Assembly: GCF_030403745.1 (NCBI RefSeq)
Contig: NZ_JAQMWP010000010.1
Location: 310,001-374,000 of the forward strand
Source: Streptomyces sp. S.PB5
GTDB taxonomy: Bacteria; Actinomycetota; Actinomycetes; Streptomycetales; Streptomycetaceae
Reading direction: 5' to 3'
DNA length: 64,000 nt
Positions within the stretch are counted from its first letter, which is position 1. Each line of letters begins with the position of its first letter. Below are positions 16,325 to 23,241 of the stretch, piece after piece. The notes under the pieces are model-generated. The model saw nothing but the letters and a program-made list of their open reading frames with translations. It had not been told where the DNA came from and ran no database searches. Made by a program: the position numbers and the translations under genes.

Positions 16325-17074
16325 ATGACCATGGCCAACGCGCCCGCCGGCCCACGATCGACACTCGTCATCACCGCGCACGCAGGCGACTTCGTGTGGC
16401 GTGCGGGTGGCGCCATCGCCCTGGCCGCCTCTCGCGGGGAGAAGGTGACCATCGCCTGTCTGACCTTCGGGGAGCGCGGTGAGTCCGCCAAGGCGTGGCG
16501 CGAGGGCAGGAAGCTCGACGAGATCAAGGCGATGCGCCGGGACGAGGCCGAGCGGGCCGCCGCCACGCTCGGCGCCGAGGTCCGCTTCTTCGACGCCGGC
16601 GACTACCCGCTGCTGCCCACCGCCGAGCTGACCGACCGACTGGTCGCCGTCTACCGCGAGACGCAGCCCGACATCGTGCTCACCCACCCCACCGAGGACC
16701 CGTACAACGGCGACCATCCGGCCGCGAGCCGCATGGCCCTGGAGGCCCGCGTCCTCGCCCAGGCCATCGGCTACCCCGGCGACGGCGAGATCATCGGCGC
16801 CCCGCCGGTGTTCTACTTCGAGCCCCACCAGCCCGAGATGAGCGGCTTCAAGCCCGAGGTCCTCCTCGACATCACCGAGGTCTGGGACACCAAGCGCAAG
16901 GCCATGGAGTGCCTCGCGGCCCAGCAGCACCTGTGGGACTACTACACCGACCTGGCCGTCCGCCGCGGCGTCCAGCTCAAGCGCAACGCGGGCCCGAACC
17001 TGGGCCTGGCCCACAGGACCATGGCCGAGGCGTACATGCGCCCCTACCCGCAGATCGCGAAGGAGCTGGCATGA
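16325..17074 (+). CDS. galB: 4-oxalomesaconate hydratase, PIG-L family (GalB-like)
   Basis: 249-residue PIG-L/LmbE-fold protein. The family's metal motif AHPDDE reads AHAGDF here (about 18-23), followed by VWRAGGAIALA, and HPTEDPYNGDHPAA carries the distal His ligands. This deviation from deacetylases fits the GalB branch, which hydrates 4-oxalomesaconate to 4-carboxy-4-hydroxy-2-oxoadipate in gallate breakdown. AAGGAG at 16311-16316 sits 8 bp before ATG 16325. It is the first of four genes that all overlap by 4 nt, the next two being the GalC/LigK-type aldolase and the GalD-type tautomerase. Confidence 0.75.
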   Translation: MTMANAPAGPRSTLVITAHAGDFVWRAGGAIALAASRGEKVTIACLTFGERGESAKAWREGRKLDEIKAMRRDEAERAAATLGAEVRFFDAGDYPLLPTAELTDRLVAVYRETQPDIVLTHPTEDPYNGDHPAASRMALEARVLAQAIGYPGDGEIIGAPPVFYFEPHQPEMSGFKPEVLLDITEVWDTKRKAMECLAAQQHLWDYYTDLAVRRGVQLKRNAGPNLGLAHRTMAEAYMRPYPQIAKELA

Positions 17075-17793
17075 GCGGCGTGATCGTCACCGACCCGCCG
17101 AAGGCCGAGCTGAAGGACGTCGACGCGCTGGCCGGCCACGGCGTGGCCACGGTGAGCGAGGCCATGGGCCGAACGGGCCTGCTGGGCTCGGAGATCCGCC
17201 CTGTCCAGCAGGGCGTACGCGTCGCCGGCACCGCCGTCACCGTGATCGGCTGGCCCGGCGACAACCTCATGATCCACGCCGCCGTCGAGCAGTGCGGCGA
17301 GGGCGACATCCTGGTCGTCACCACCACCTCCCCGTGCACGGACGGCCTGTTCGGCGAGCTGTTCGCAACGGCCCTGCAGCAGCGCGGAGTTCGTGGTGTC
17401 GTGCTGAACACCGGCATCCGCGACACCCAGGAACTGCGGGACATGGGCTTCGCCGCCTGGTCCCGCGCGGTCTCCTCGCAGGGCACCGTCAAGGCCACCG
17501 GCGGCTCGGTCAACGTACCGATCGCCATCGACGGCCAGATCATCCGCCCTGGCGATGTCATCCTCGCCGACGACGACGGCGTCGTGGTCGTCCCGCGTGA
17601 GCGCGCCCGGGAGACGGTCGAGAAGGCCGAGGCCCGGGAGGCCAAGGAGGCCGCCACCCGCGCCGCCTTCCTCGACGGCCAACTCGGCCTGGACCGCTAC
17701 GGGTTGCGGGACACGCTCGAACGGCTGGGCGTCGAGTACAAGACGTACGAGGAGTACGAGGAGTACACGGGACGCACGGGGGAGCCGTCGTGA
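17071..17793 (+). CDS. galC: 4-carboxy-4-hydroxy-2-oxoadipate aldolase, RraA fold
   Basis: 240-residue RraA-fold class II aldolase (GalC/LigK/ProA type) that splits 4-carboxy-4-hydroxy-2-oxoadipate into pyruvate and oxaloacetate, and usually also decarboxylates oxaloacetate. The active-site signature GELFATALQQRGVRGVVLN, then GIRDTQEL with the Arg/Asp that binds pyruvate and the divalent metal, is visible near residues 97-127. The C-terminal tail is acidic and Tyr-rich (YKTYEEYEEYTG). ATGA overlap with galB and GTGA overlap with galD. Confidence 0.85.
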   Translation: MSGVIVTDPPKAELKDVDALAGHGVATVSEAMGRTGLLGSEIRPVQQGVRVAGTAVTVIGWPGDNLMIHAAVEQCGEGDILVVTTTSPCTDGLFGELFATALQQRGVRGVVLNTGIRDTQELRDMGFAAWSRAVSSQGTVKATGGSVNVPIAIDGQIIRPGDVILADDDGVVVVPRERARETVEKAEAREAKEAATRAAFLDGQLGLDRYGLRDTLERLGVEYKTYEEYEEYTGRTGEPS

Positions 17794-18884
17794 CCCCTGT
17801 GCCCCAGGAGGTGCCCTGTCTGCTGATGCGGGGCGGCACCTCCAAGGGCGCCTACTTCCTCGCGGGCGACCTCCCCGCCGAACCCGCCCTGCGCGACGAC
17901 CTGTTGTTGCGGATCATGGGCAGCCCGGACGAGCGGCAGATCGACGGCCTCGGCGGCGCGCACCCGCTCACCAGCAAGGTGGCCGTCGTCTCCAAGTCCG
18001 CCGATCCGCGTGCCGACGTCGACTATCTCTTTCTCCAGGTCGCCGTCGACCGGCCCGAGGTGAGCGACCGTCAGAACTGCGGGAACATCCTCGCGGGCGT
18101 CGGCCCCTTCGCCGTCGAGCGCGGACTGGTCCCGGCGGGGGAGGAGCGCACCCGCGTACGCATCCGCATGGTCAACTCCGGCGACCACGCCACGGCGACC
18201 TTCCCCACGCCCGGCGGCCGGGTCGACTACACCGGCGACGCCCGGATCTCCGGAGTGCCGGGGACGGCCGCGCCGGTGCTGATCGAGTTCCCGGCGGGCG
18301 CGGGGCCGCTGCTGCCCACCGGAAGCGTCCGCGACGACATCGACGGCGTCCAGGTCACCTGCGTGGACAACGGTATGCCGACCGTCCTGATCGCCGCGGG
18401 CTCCCTCAAGGTCACCGGATACGAGTCGCCCAAGGACCTGGAGGAGGACCTGACGCTCGCCGACCGCCTGCACCGCATCCGCCTGGAAGCGGGCCGCCGG
18501 ATGGGTCTCGGTGACGTCTCGGACACCACGGTCCCCAAACTCACGCTCCTCGCCCCGCCCCGCGAGGGCGGCGCGGTCACCACCCGCACTTTCATCCCGG
18601 TGCGCTGCCACACCTCGATCGGGGTGCTCGGCGCGGCCGGTGTGGCCGCCGGGCTGCGGATCGAGGGCGGCGTGGGTGCGGATCTGGCGGAGCTCCGTCC
18701 CGGCAGTGACCGGATGCGCATCGAACATCCCACCGGATTCCTGGACATCGACAGCAGCCTCGGGACCACCCCCGAAGGCCTCCCCACCGCCCGCCGCACC
18801 GCCGTGGTCCGCACGGCCCGCAAGCTCTTCGACGGCACCGTCTTCCCCAGGCCCGCCGCACGCCCCCTAGGAGGCCACCGATGA
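17790..18884 (+). CDS. galD: 4-oxalomesaconate tautomerase, PrpF family (GalD-like)
   Basis: 364-residue PrpF-fold isomerase. N-terminal PCLLMRGGTSKGAYF is the family signature; RQNCGNILAGVGPFAVERG holds the conserved Cys-Gly-Asn of the first half, and the second diaminopimelate-epimerase-like half contains CHTSIGVLGAAGVAAG. It converts the keto and enol forms of 4-oxalomesaconate so that the hydratase can act. GTG start at 17790, overlapping the aldolase stop. Its presence points to direct production of 4-oxalomesaconate from a trihydroxybenzoate, rather than the protocatechuate route, which would need LigC and LigI (not seen here). Confidence 0.82.
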   Translation: MTPVPQEVPCLLMRGGTSKGAYFLAGDLPAEPALRDDLLLRIMGSPDERQIDGLGGAHPLTSKVAVVSKSADPRADVDYLFLQVAVDRPEVSDRQNCGNILAGVGPFAVERGLVPAGEERTRVRIRMVNSGDHATATFPTPGGRVDYTGDARISGVPGTAAPVLIEFPAGAGPLLPTGSVRDDIDGVQVTCVDNGMPTVLIAAGSLKVTGYESPKDLEEDLTLADRLHRIRLEAGRRMGLGDVSDTTVPKLTLLAPPREGGAVTTRTFIPVRCHTSIGVLGAAGVAAGLRIEGGVGADLAELRPGSDRMRIEHPTGFLDIDSSLGTTPEGLPTARRTAVVRTARKLFDGTVFPRPAARPLGGHR

Positions 18885-19831
18885 CCCCGCCGCTCGGCGA
18901 CATCGCGCACATCGGCCACGCCCAGCTGTTCACTCCCGACCTGGACGCCAGCGTCGGCTTCTTCACCGACTATCTGGGCCTTACGGTCAACGGCGAGGAC
19001 GGCGACACGGTCCACCTGCGGACCTTCGACGACTACGAGCACCACAGCCTCGTCCTCACCGCCCGCGACCGGCCCGGCCTCGGCCGCCTCGCCCTGCGCA
19101 CCTCCAGCGAGGAGGCCCTGCACCGCCGTATCGAGGCGATCGAGGCCGCGGGAGGCACCGGCAAGTGGGTCGAGGACGAGCCCGGAATCGGCCGCCTGTA
19201 CGTCACGACCGACCCCGACGGCCATGAACACGCCCTGTACTGGGAGAGCGAGCACTACAAGGCCCCCGAGGGGCTCAGGCCCGCGCTGAAGAACCAGCCG
19301 CAGGCCAAACCCAACCGGGGCGTGGGGGTACGGCGGCTCGACCACGTCAACTTCCTCGCCGCCGACGTGCTCGCCAACGCCGAGTTCCAGCAGAACGTGC
19401 TCGGAGCCCGGCCGACGGAACAGATCCAGCTCGACAGCGGGAGGATCGCGGCGCGCTGGCTGACGTACACGAACAAGTCGTACGACGTCGTCTACACGTC
19501 CGACTGGACGGGAAGCACCGGGCGGCTGCACCACATCGCGTTCGCGACGGACACCCGTGAGGACATCCTGCGGGCGGCCGATCTCGCCATCGACAGCGGG
19601 GTGTTCATCGAGACGGGGCCGCACAAGCACGCCATCCAGCAGACGTTCTTCCTGTACGTCTACGAGCCGGGCGGCAACCGGATCGAGCTGTGCAACCCGC
19701 TCACGCGGCTGGTGCTGGCGCCGGACTGGCCGCTCATCACCTGGACCGAGGAGGAGCGCAAGAAGGGGCAGGCCTGGGGTCTGAAGACCATCGAGTCGTT
19801 CCACACGCACGGGACGCCACCGGTCTCCTGA
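18881..19831 (+). CDS. Type I extradiol ring-cleavage dioxygenase (XylE-like)
   Basis: 316-residue two-domain VOC-fold enzyme. The iron triad H155 (RLDHVNF), H217 or H218 (LHHIAF) and E269 (EPGGNRIEL) matches catechol 2,3-dioxygenase XylE (H153, H214, E265) in position and spacing, with YVYEPGG placing the conserved Tyr. It is the last gene of the galBCD-like operon, overlapping galD by ATGA. Known gallate dioxygenases (GalA, LigAB type) belong to the unrelated type II family, so this enzyme may be a non-homologous substitute. The substrate, gallate or another carboxylated trihydroxybenzene, is inferred only. Confidence 0.85.
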   Translation: MTPPLGDIAHIGHAQLFTPDLDASVGFFTDYLGLTVNGEDGDTVHLRTFDDYEHHSLVLTARDRPGLGRLALRTSSEEALHRRIEAIEAAGGTGKWVEDEPGIGRLYVTTDPDGHEHALYWESEHYKAPEGLRPALKNQPQAKPNRGVGVRRLDHVNFLAADVLANAEFQQNVLGARPTEQIQLDSGRIAARWLTYTNKSYDVVYTSDWTGSTGRLHHIAFATDTREDILRAADLAIDSGVFIETGPHKHAIQQTFFLYVYEPGGNRIELCNPLTRLVLAPDWPLITWTEEERKKGQAWGLKTIESFHTHGTPPVS

Positions 19832-19851
19832 GGCCGGCATGCCGCGCCCTG

Positions 19852-20769
19852 TCAGCTCACGGCTTCTCGTACATGCCGGGCGATCAGCGCGTACGTCTCC
19901 CGCGCCTTCGCCTCGTCCTTGCCGTCGTAGGCGTGGTCGGCTCCTGCCACGTCGTGATGCCCCACCAGGGCGCCCGCGGTCCGCAGGCGGTCGGCGTAGC
20001 TCTGGGCCTCCGCCTTGAGGACGTCGTACTCGGCCGTGACGACCAGTGCCGGAGCGATGCCCATGAGGTCGGCGGTGTCCGAGGGGTGCGCGGGGGAGAC
20101 CAGGCGGTCGCGGCGCAGGCGCTCGTCGGGGACGTACGACGTGTCGAAGACGTCGCCCATCCAGGGCCGCAGCATCGGCCTGGCGATGGCCGCCCGCTTG
20201 TTGCGGACGCCGGTCGCGAGGTCGAGCGGCGGATAGTGCAGGACCTGCAGGGCGATCCCGGGCCCGGCCTCCTCCAGCGCCTGGCGTGCGACGGCCGCGG
20301 CGAGTCCGCCGCCCGCACTCTGGCCGCCGACGGTGAGCCGGCCGCCGTCCCAGCCCTGCTCGGCACCGTTGTCGGCGACCCAGCGGACTACCTCGTACGC
20401 CTGCCGGGCCGGGGCGGGGAACGGGTGCTGCGGGGCGACGGCATAGTCCACGTTGACCACGACCACGCCCGCCTCCGCGGCGAGGAACCGGCACAGCGGG
20501 TCGTCCGTCTCGGTCAGCGTCATGACGTACCCGCCGCCGTGGAAGTTGACGTGCACCGGCGGCGCCGGACCGTCGGAGCCGGCGGGCAGATAGACGGTGA
20601 CCGGGGCCGGTGCGACCGACGTGGGGATCGTCAGCCGGCGCACCTTGCGGGGGAACTCGGGGAAACGGGCGTACGAGGCGGCGGCCAGGCGGCGGCCGGC
20701 CAGGCGGGTTCCGCGCTGCATGACCTTGGCGGCGACGGGGGCGATGGAAGGGCGGGCCAGGAGGGGCAT
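19852..20769 (-). CDS. Alpha/beta hydrolase, hormone-sensitive-lipase family esterase
   Basis: 305 residues from ATG 20769. Oxyanion motif HGGG at 77-80, nucleophile elbow GGQSAGG with Ser151, catalytic Asp in VVTAEYDVLKAE near 245 and His in GADHAYDG near 278. No signal peptide, so it is likely cytoplasmic. The frame extends upstream to 20823, but that part is AT-rich DNA in the gap after the TetR gene. It follows the TetR repressor on the same strand by 34 bp, so it may be in its regulon. Ester substrate unknown. Confidence 0.85.
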   Translation of the reverse strand: MPLLARPSIAPVAAKVMQRGTRLAGRRLAAASYARFPEFPRKVRRLTIPTSVAPAPVTVYLPAGSDGPAPPVHVNFHGGGYVMTLTETDDPLCRFLAAEAGVVVVNVDYAVAPQHPFPAPARQAYEVVRWVADNGAEQGWDGGRLTVGGQSAGGGLAAAVARQALEEAGPGIALQVLHYPPLDLATGVRNKRAAIARPMLRPWMGDVFDTSYVPDERLRRDRLVSPAHPSDTADLMGIAPALVVTAEYDVLKAEAQSYADRLRTAGALVGHHDVAGADHAYDGKDEAKARETYALIARHVREAVS

Positions 20770-20803
20770 ACGGTGGAATTTAATTGATTTCAACAATGAA
20801 AAT
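20770..20803. other. AT-rich gap between repressor and esterase
   Basis: This 34-bp gap is unusually AT-rich for the genome (runs such as AATTTAATTGATTT). It could hold a second promoter for the esterase gene; no ribosome site is seen before ATG 20769. Confidence 0.35.
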
Positions 20804-21382
20804 CTAGAGTCTTGTACGAACACCGTCCAGGGCGATCGACATGACCCGCTTGCGCTGCTCCGCGCTGTCGAAGGCGGTCGCGGTGATGCCCGCGACCATG
20901 CGCAGCAGATCGGTGAAGTCCATGTCGGTGCGTGCCTCGCCCGCCCGCTGGGCCCGTTCCAGCAGGGGAGTGCCCGCGCCGTACATCGACGCGCGGCAGG
21001 CGGCGAAGATCTCCGTCTCGTCGTTGAGGGCCTCGCGGACGGCCCGTTTGGTCACCATGTAGTCCGCGAACCGGTCGAGCCAGGCGGTCAGGGCGTCCCA
21101 GGGCTCCCGGTCGGCGACCTCCTCGGCGACCCTCACCAGGGTGTTCACCTCGTCCGCGTACACCGTCTCGAAGAGATGGCGGCGGGTGGGGAAGTTCCGG
21201 TACAGCGTGCCGATGCCCACGCCGGCCCGGCGTGCGATGTCCTCCAGTGACGCCTCCGCCCCGTGCTCGGCGAAGGCCTCGCGGGCCGCGGCCAGGAGGG
21301 CGTCGTAGTTGCGGGCGGCGTCCTTCCGGGTCGGCCGGCGGGACGCGACGATCTCGCGGACGGGGAACGGCTGGGCGGTCAC
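20804..21382 (-). CDS. TetR family transcriptional repressor
   Basis: 192 residues from GTG 21382, with GGGAGG 6 bp upstream; the longer frame upstream passes through the operators and is not coding. N-terminal helix-turn-helix at about 22-68 (ALLAAAREAFAEHGAEASLEDIARRAGVGIGTLYRNFPTRRHLF split over three helices). The C-terminal part is the AcrR-like ligand domain with FADYMVTKRAVREALN. It is divergent from an MFS efflux gene with three matched palindromes between them, so it should repress both genes and respond to the pump's substrate. Confidence 0.92.
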   Translation of the reverse strand: MTAQPFPVREIVASRRPTRKDAARNYDALLAAAREAFAEHGAEASLEDIARRAGVGIGTLYRNFPTRRHLFETVYADEVNTLVRVAEEVADREPWDALTAWLDRFADYMVTKRAVREALNDETEIFAACRASMYGAGTPLLERAQRAGEARTDMDFTDLLRMVAGITATAFDSAEQRKRVMSIALDGVRTRL

Positions 21383-21403
21383 GGACGCCTCCCGGGGGCT
21401 GAA

Positions 21404-21421
21404 ACGGAGGTGATCCTCCGT
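21404..21421. promoter_or_regulatory. TetR operator 1
   Basis: ACGGAGGTGATCCTCCGT: perfect 7-bp arms around a 4-bp centre. First of three palindromes sharing the core GGAGG-N4-CCTCC. Confidence 0.75.
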
Positions 21422-21427
21422 TCCGGG

Positions 21428-21456
21428 TTGAAGCGGAGGTGTGCCTCCGCTAGAGT
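21428..21456 (+). promoter_or_regulatory. Promoter of MFS gene
   Basis: TTGAAG (21428-21433) and TAGAGT (21451-21456) with 17-bp spacing. The spacer is operator 2 and the -10 touches operator 3, so repressor binding would cover the whole promoter. Confidence 0.5.
21433..21450. promoter_or_regulatory. TetR operator 2
   Basis: GCGGAGGTGTGCCTCCGC: perfect 7-bp arms around a 4-bp centre, lying between the predicted -35 and -10 of the MFS gene. Confidence 0.75.
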
Positions 21457-21472
21457 GGAGGCACACCTCCAC
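21455..21472. promoter_or_regulatory. TetR operator 3
   Basis: GTGGAGGCACACCTCCAC: perfect palindrome, centre 22 bp from that of operator 2, that is about two helical turns, so dimers could bind cooperatively on one face. Confidence 0.75.
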
Positions 21473-21557
21473 TTTATCAGTCGAGGCGTATCCCTGCCCT
21501 TTCCGCGACCGCTTCCGACAAGGCCCCGGCCGCACTCTGTGTTCGGAGAGGCTCTCC

Positions 21558-23003
21558 ATGCCCCGCAAGTCCACCCGACTCACCTTCGCGGTCCTCGCGA
21601 CCGGTGCCGGTGTGTTCGCCATGCTGCAGTCGCTGATCGCGCCGGCCCTGCCGACCGTCCAGCACGCTCTGCACACCTCGCAGTCCACCGCGACCTGGGT
21701 GATGACGGCCTACCTGCTGTCCGCCTCCGTCTTCACCCCGATCCTCGGCCGCGTCGGCGACCTGATCGGCAAGAAGCGCACCCTCGTCGCCGTCCTGCTC
21801 GTCGTCCTGGCCGGCTGTCTGCTCGCCGCCCTCGCCCCGACCATCGGCGTGCTGATCGTCGCCCGGGTCGTCCAGGGCGTCGGCGGCGCCCTGTTCCCGC
21901 TGTCCTTCGGCATCATCCGGGACGAGTTCGCCCCGTCCGAGGTCAGCGGCAGCATCAGCAACCTGTCCGCCGTCATCGCCGCGGGCGGCGGCGTCGGCAT
22001 CGTCGCCGCCGGGCCCATCGTGTCCGCGCTCGACTACCGCTGGCTGTTCTGGATCCCGGTCGCCGTCGTCGCGGTGACCACGCTGATCGCCCTGCGCTAC
22101 GTCCCCGAGTCACCCGACCGGGCCGAGGGCAAGGTCAGTTGGCTCGGCGCCGTGCTGCTGTCGGCCTGGCTGGTGGCGCTGCTGCTTCCGCTGAGCCAGG
22201 CGACCCGGTGGGGCTGGGGCTCGGCCCGGGTGATCGGCCTGTTCGCCGTGGCCGTCGTCCTGTTCGTGCTGTGGCTGCTGGCCGAGGCCCGCTCCCGCTC
22301 CCCGCTGATCGATCTGCGCGTCATGCGGCTGCCCGCCGTGTGGACCACCAACACCGTCGCGCTGCTCTTCGGCGCGGGCATGTACGCGCTCTGGTCCTTC
22401 CTGCCGGCCTTCGTCCAGACGCCGAGCTCCGCCGGATACGGCTTCGGCGCGAGCGTCACCGCCTCCGGACTGCTGATGCTGCCGATGCTCGTGGCGATGT
22501 TCCTCTCCGGGATCCTCAGCGGCCGGCTGGAGCCGGTGGTCGGTGCGAAGGCCCTGCTCACGACCGGTGCCGCGCTGGGTGCCGTGGCCCTCGGCCTCCT
22601 CGCCCTCTGGCATGACGCGCAGTGGCAGATCGCCGTCGTCTCGGGTGTCTTCGGCCTCGGCATCGGGCTGGCCTTCGCCTCGATGGCCAACCTGATCGTC
22701 GGCAGCGTCCCGGCCTCCCAGACCGGCGCCGCGACCGGCATGAACGCCAACATCCGCACCATCGGCGGCTCCATCGGCGCCGCGGTGACGAGCGTCCTGG
22801 TCACCGGGCACCTCCAGCCCTCGGGCCTGCCGTACGCCTCCGGCTACACCCACGGCTTCACCCTGCTCGCGGTCCTGTGCCTCGCCGCGGCCCTGGCCGC
22901 CTTGCTGGTGCCGGTCCGCAGGAACGGCCGTCTGACGGACCGGGCCCGGGCGGCGAACGAGCCGTCGGAGGCCGGGCAGCAGCCGGCCGCCGTGCGCGGC
23001 TGA
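21558..23003 (+). CDS. MFS efflux transporter, DHA2 (14-TMS) family
   Basis: 481-residue multidrug-type exporter from ATG 21558, preceded by GGAGAGG. Fourteen hydrophobic helices are visible; motif A appears as GRVGDLIGKKRT (about 75-86) and the antiporter motif C region as AVIAAGGGVGIVAAGPIV (about 140-157). The C-terminal ~25 residues are polar. Drug or metabolite export driven by the proton gradient is expected. It is controlled by the divergent TetR gene through the three palindromes in the 175-bp gap. Confidence 0.92.
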   Translation: MPRKSTRLTFAVLATGAGVFAMLQSLIAPALPTVQHALHTSQSTATWVMTAYLLSASVFTPILGRVGDLIGKKRTLVAVLLVVLAGCLLAALAPTIGVLIVARVVQGVGGALFPLSFGIIRDEFAPSEVSGSISNLSAVIAAGGGVGIVAAGPIVSALDYRWLFWIPVAVVAVTTLIALRYVPESPDRAEGKVSWLGAVLLSAWLVALLLPLSQATRWGWGSARVIGLFAVAVVLFVLWLLAEARSRSPLIDLRVMRLPAVWTTNTVALLFGAGMYALWSFLPAFVQTPSSAGYGFGASVTASGLLMLPMLVAMFLSGILSGRLEPVVGAKALLTTGAALGAVALGLLALWHDAQWQIAVVSGVFGLGIGLAFASMANLIVGSVPASQTGAATGMNANIRTIGGSIGAAVTSVLVTGHLQPSGLPYASGYTHGFTLLAVLCLAAALAALLVPVRRNGRLTDRARAANEPSEAGQQPAAVRG

Positions 23004-23032
23004 CGTCCGCCCCTGTCACGTCCATGCGGTAG

Positions 23033-23067
23033 GGTTTACCTGCGAGTTCCCGCGGTTTACCCGCGAG
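23033..23067. repeat. Two 14-bp direct repeats before tRNA-Pro
   Basis: GGTTTACCTGCGAG (23033-23046) and GGTTTACCCGCGAG (23054-23067), two helical turns apart. TAGGGT at 23030-23035 looks like a -10, so the repeats probably lie in the transcribed 5' leader of the tRNA. Confidence 0.6.
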
Positions 23068-23075
23068 AGACGCAT

Positions 23076-23149
<74 letters not shown>

Positions 23150-23155
23150 CGGTGT

Positions 23156-23193
23156 GAAGGGTCTTCGCAGGCAGATGCCTGCGAAGACCCTTC
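23156..23193 (+). terminator. Long perfect hairpin downstream of tRNA-Pro
   Basis: An 18-bp perfect inverted repeat (GAAGGGTCTTCGCAGGCA and its complement) with a 2-nt centre, starting 7 bp after the tRNA and followed by short T-runs (CGTTTTCG). It should end tRNA transcription and may also act for the convergent beta-helix gene. Confidence 0.85.
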
Positions 23194-23241
23194 GTCGTTT
23201 TCGACCGTTTTCGTCAGACCGTTTTCGTCAGGTCGTCTCCG

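Noticed and set aside
16325..17074. Mycothiol or GlcNAc deacetylase (MshB/LmbE)
   Set aside because: The AHPDDE metal motif is AHAGDF, and the gene is coupled to 4-oxalomesaconate enzymes, so a GalB-type hydratase fits better.
18227..20494. 755-codon minus-strand open frame over galD, the dioxygenase and the esterase
   Set aside because: No recognisable domain, and it crosses four well-supported genes on both strands.
23156..23193. IS element terminal repeat
   Set aside because: It is a single compact hairpin right after a tRNA, followed by T-runs, with no transposase or matching second end.
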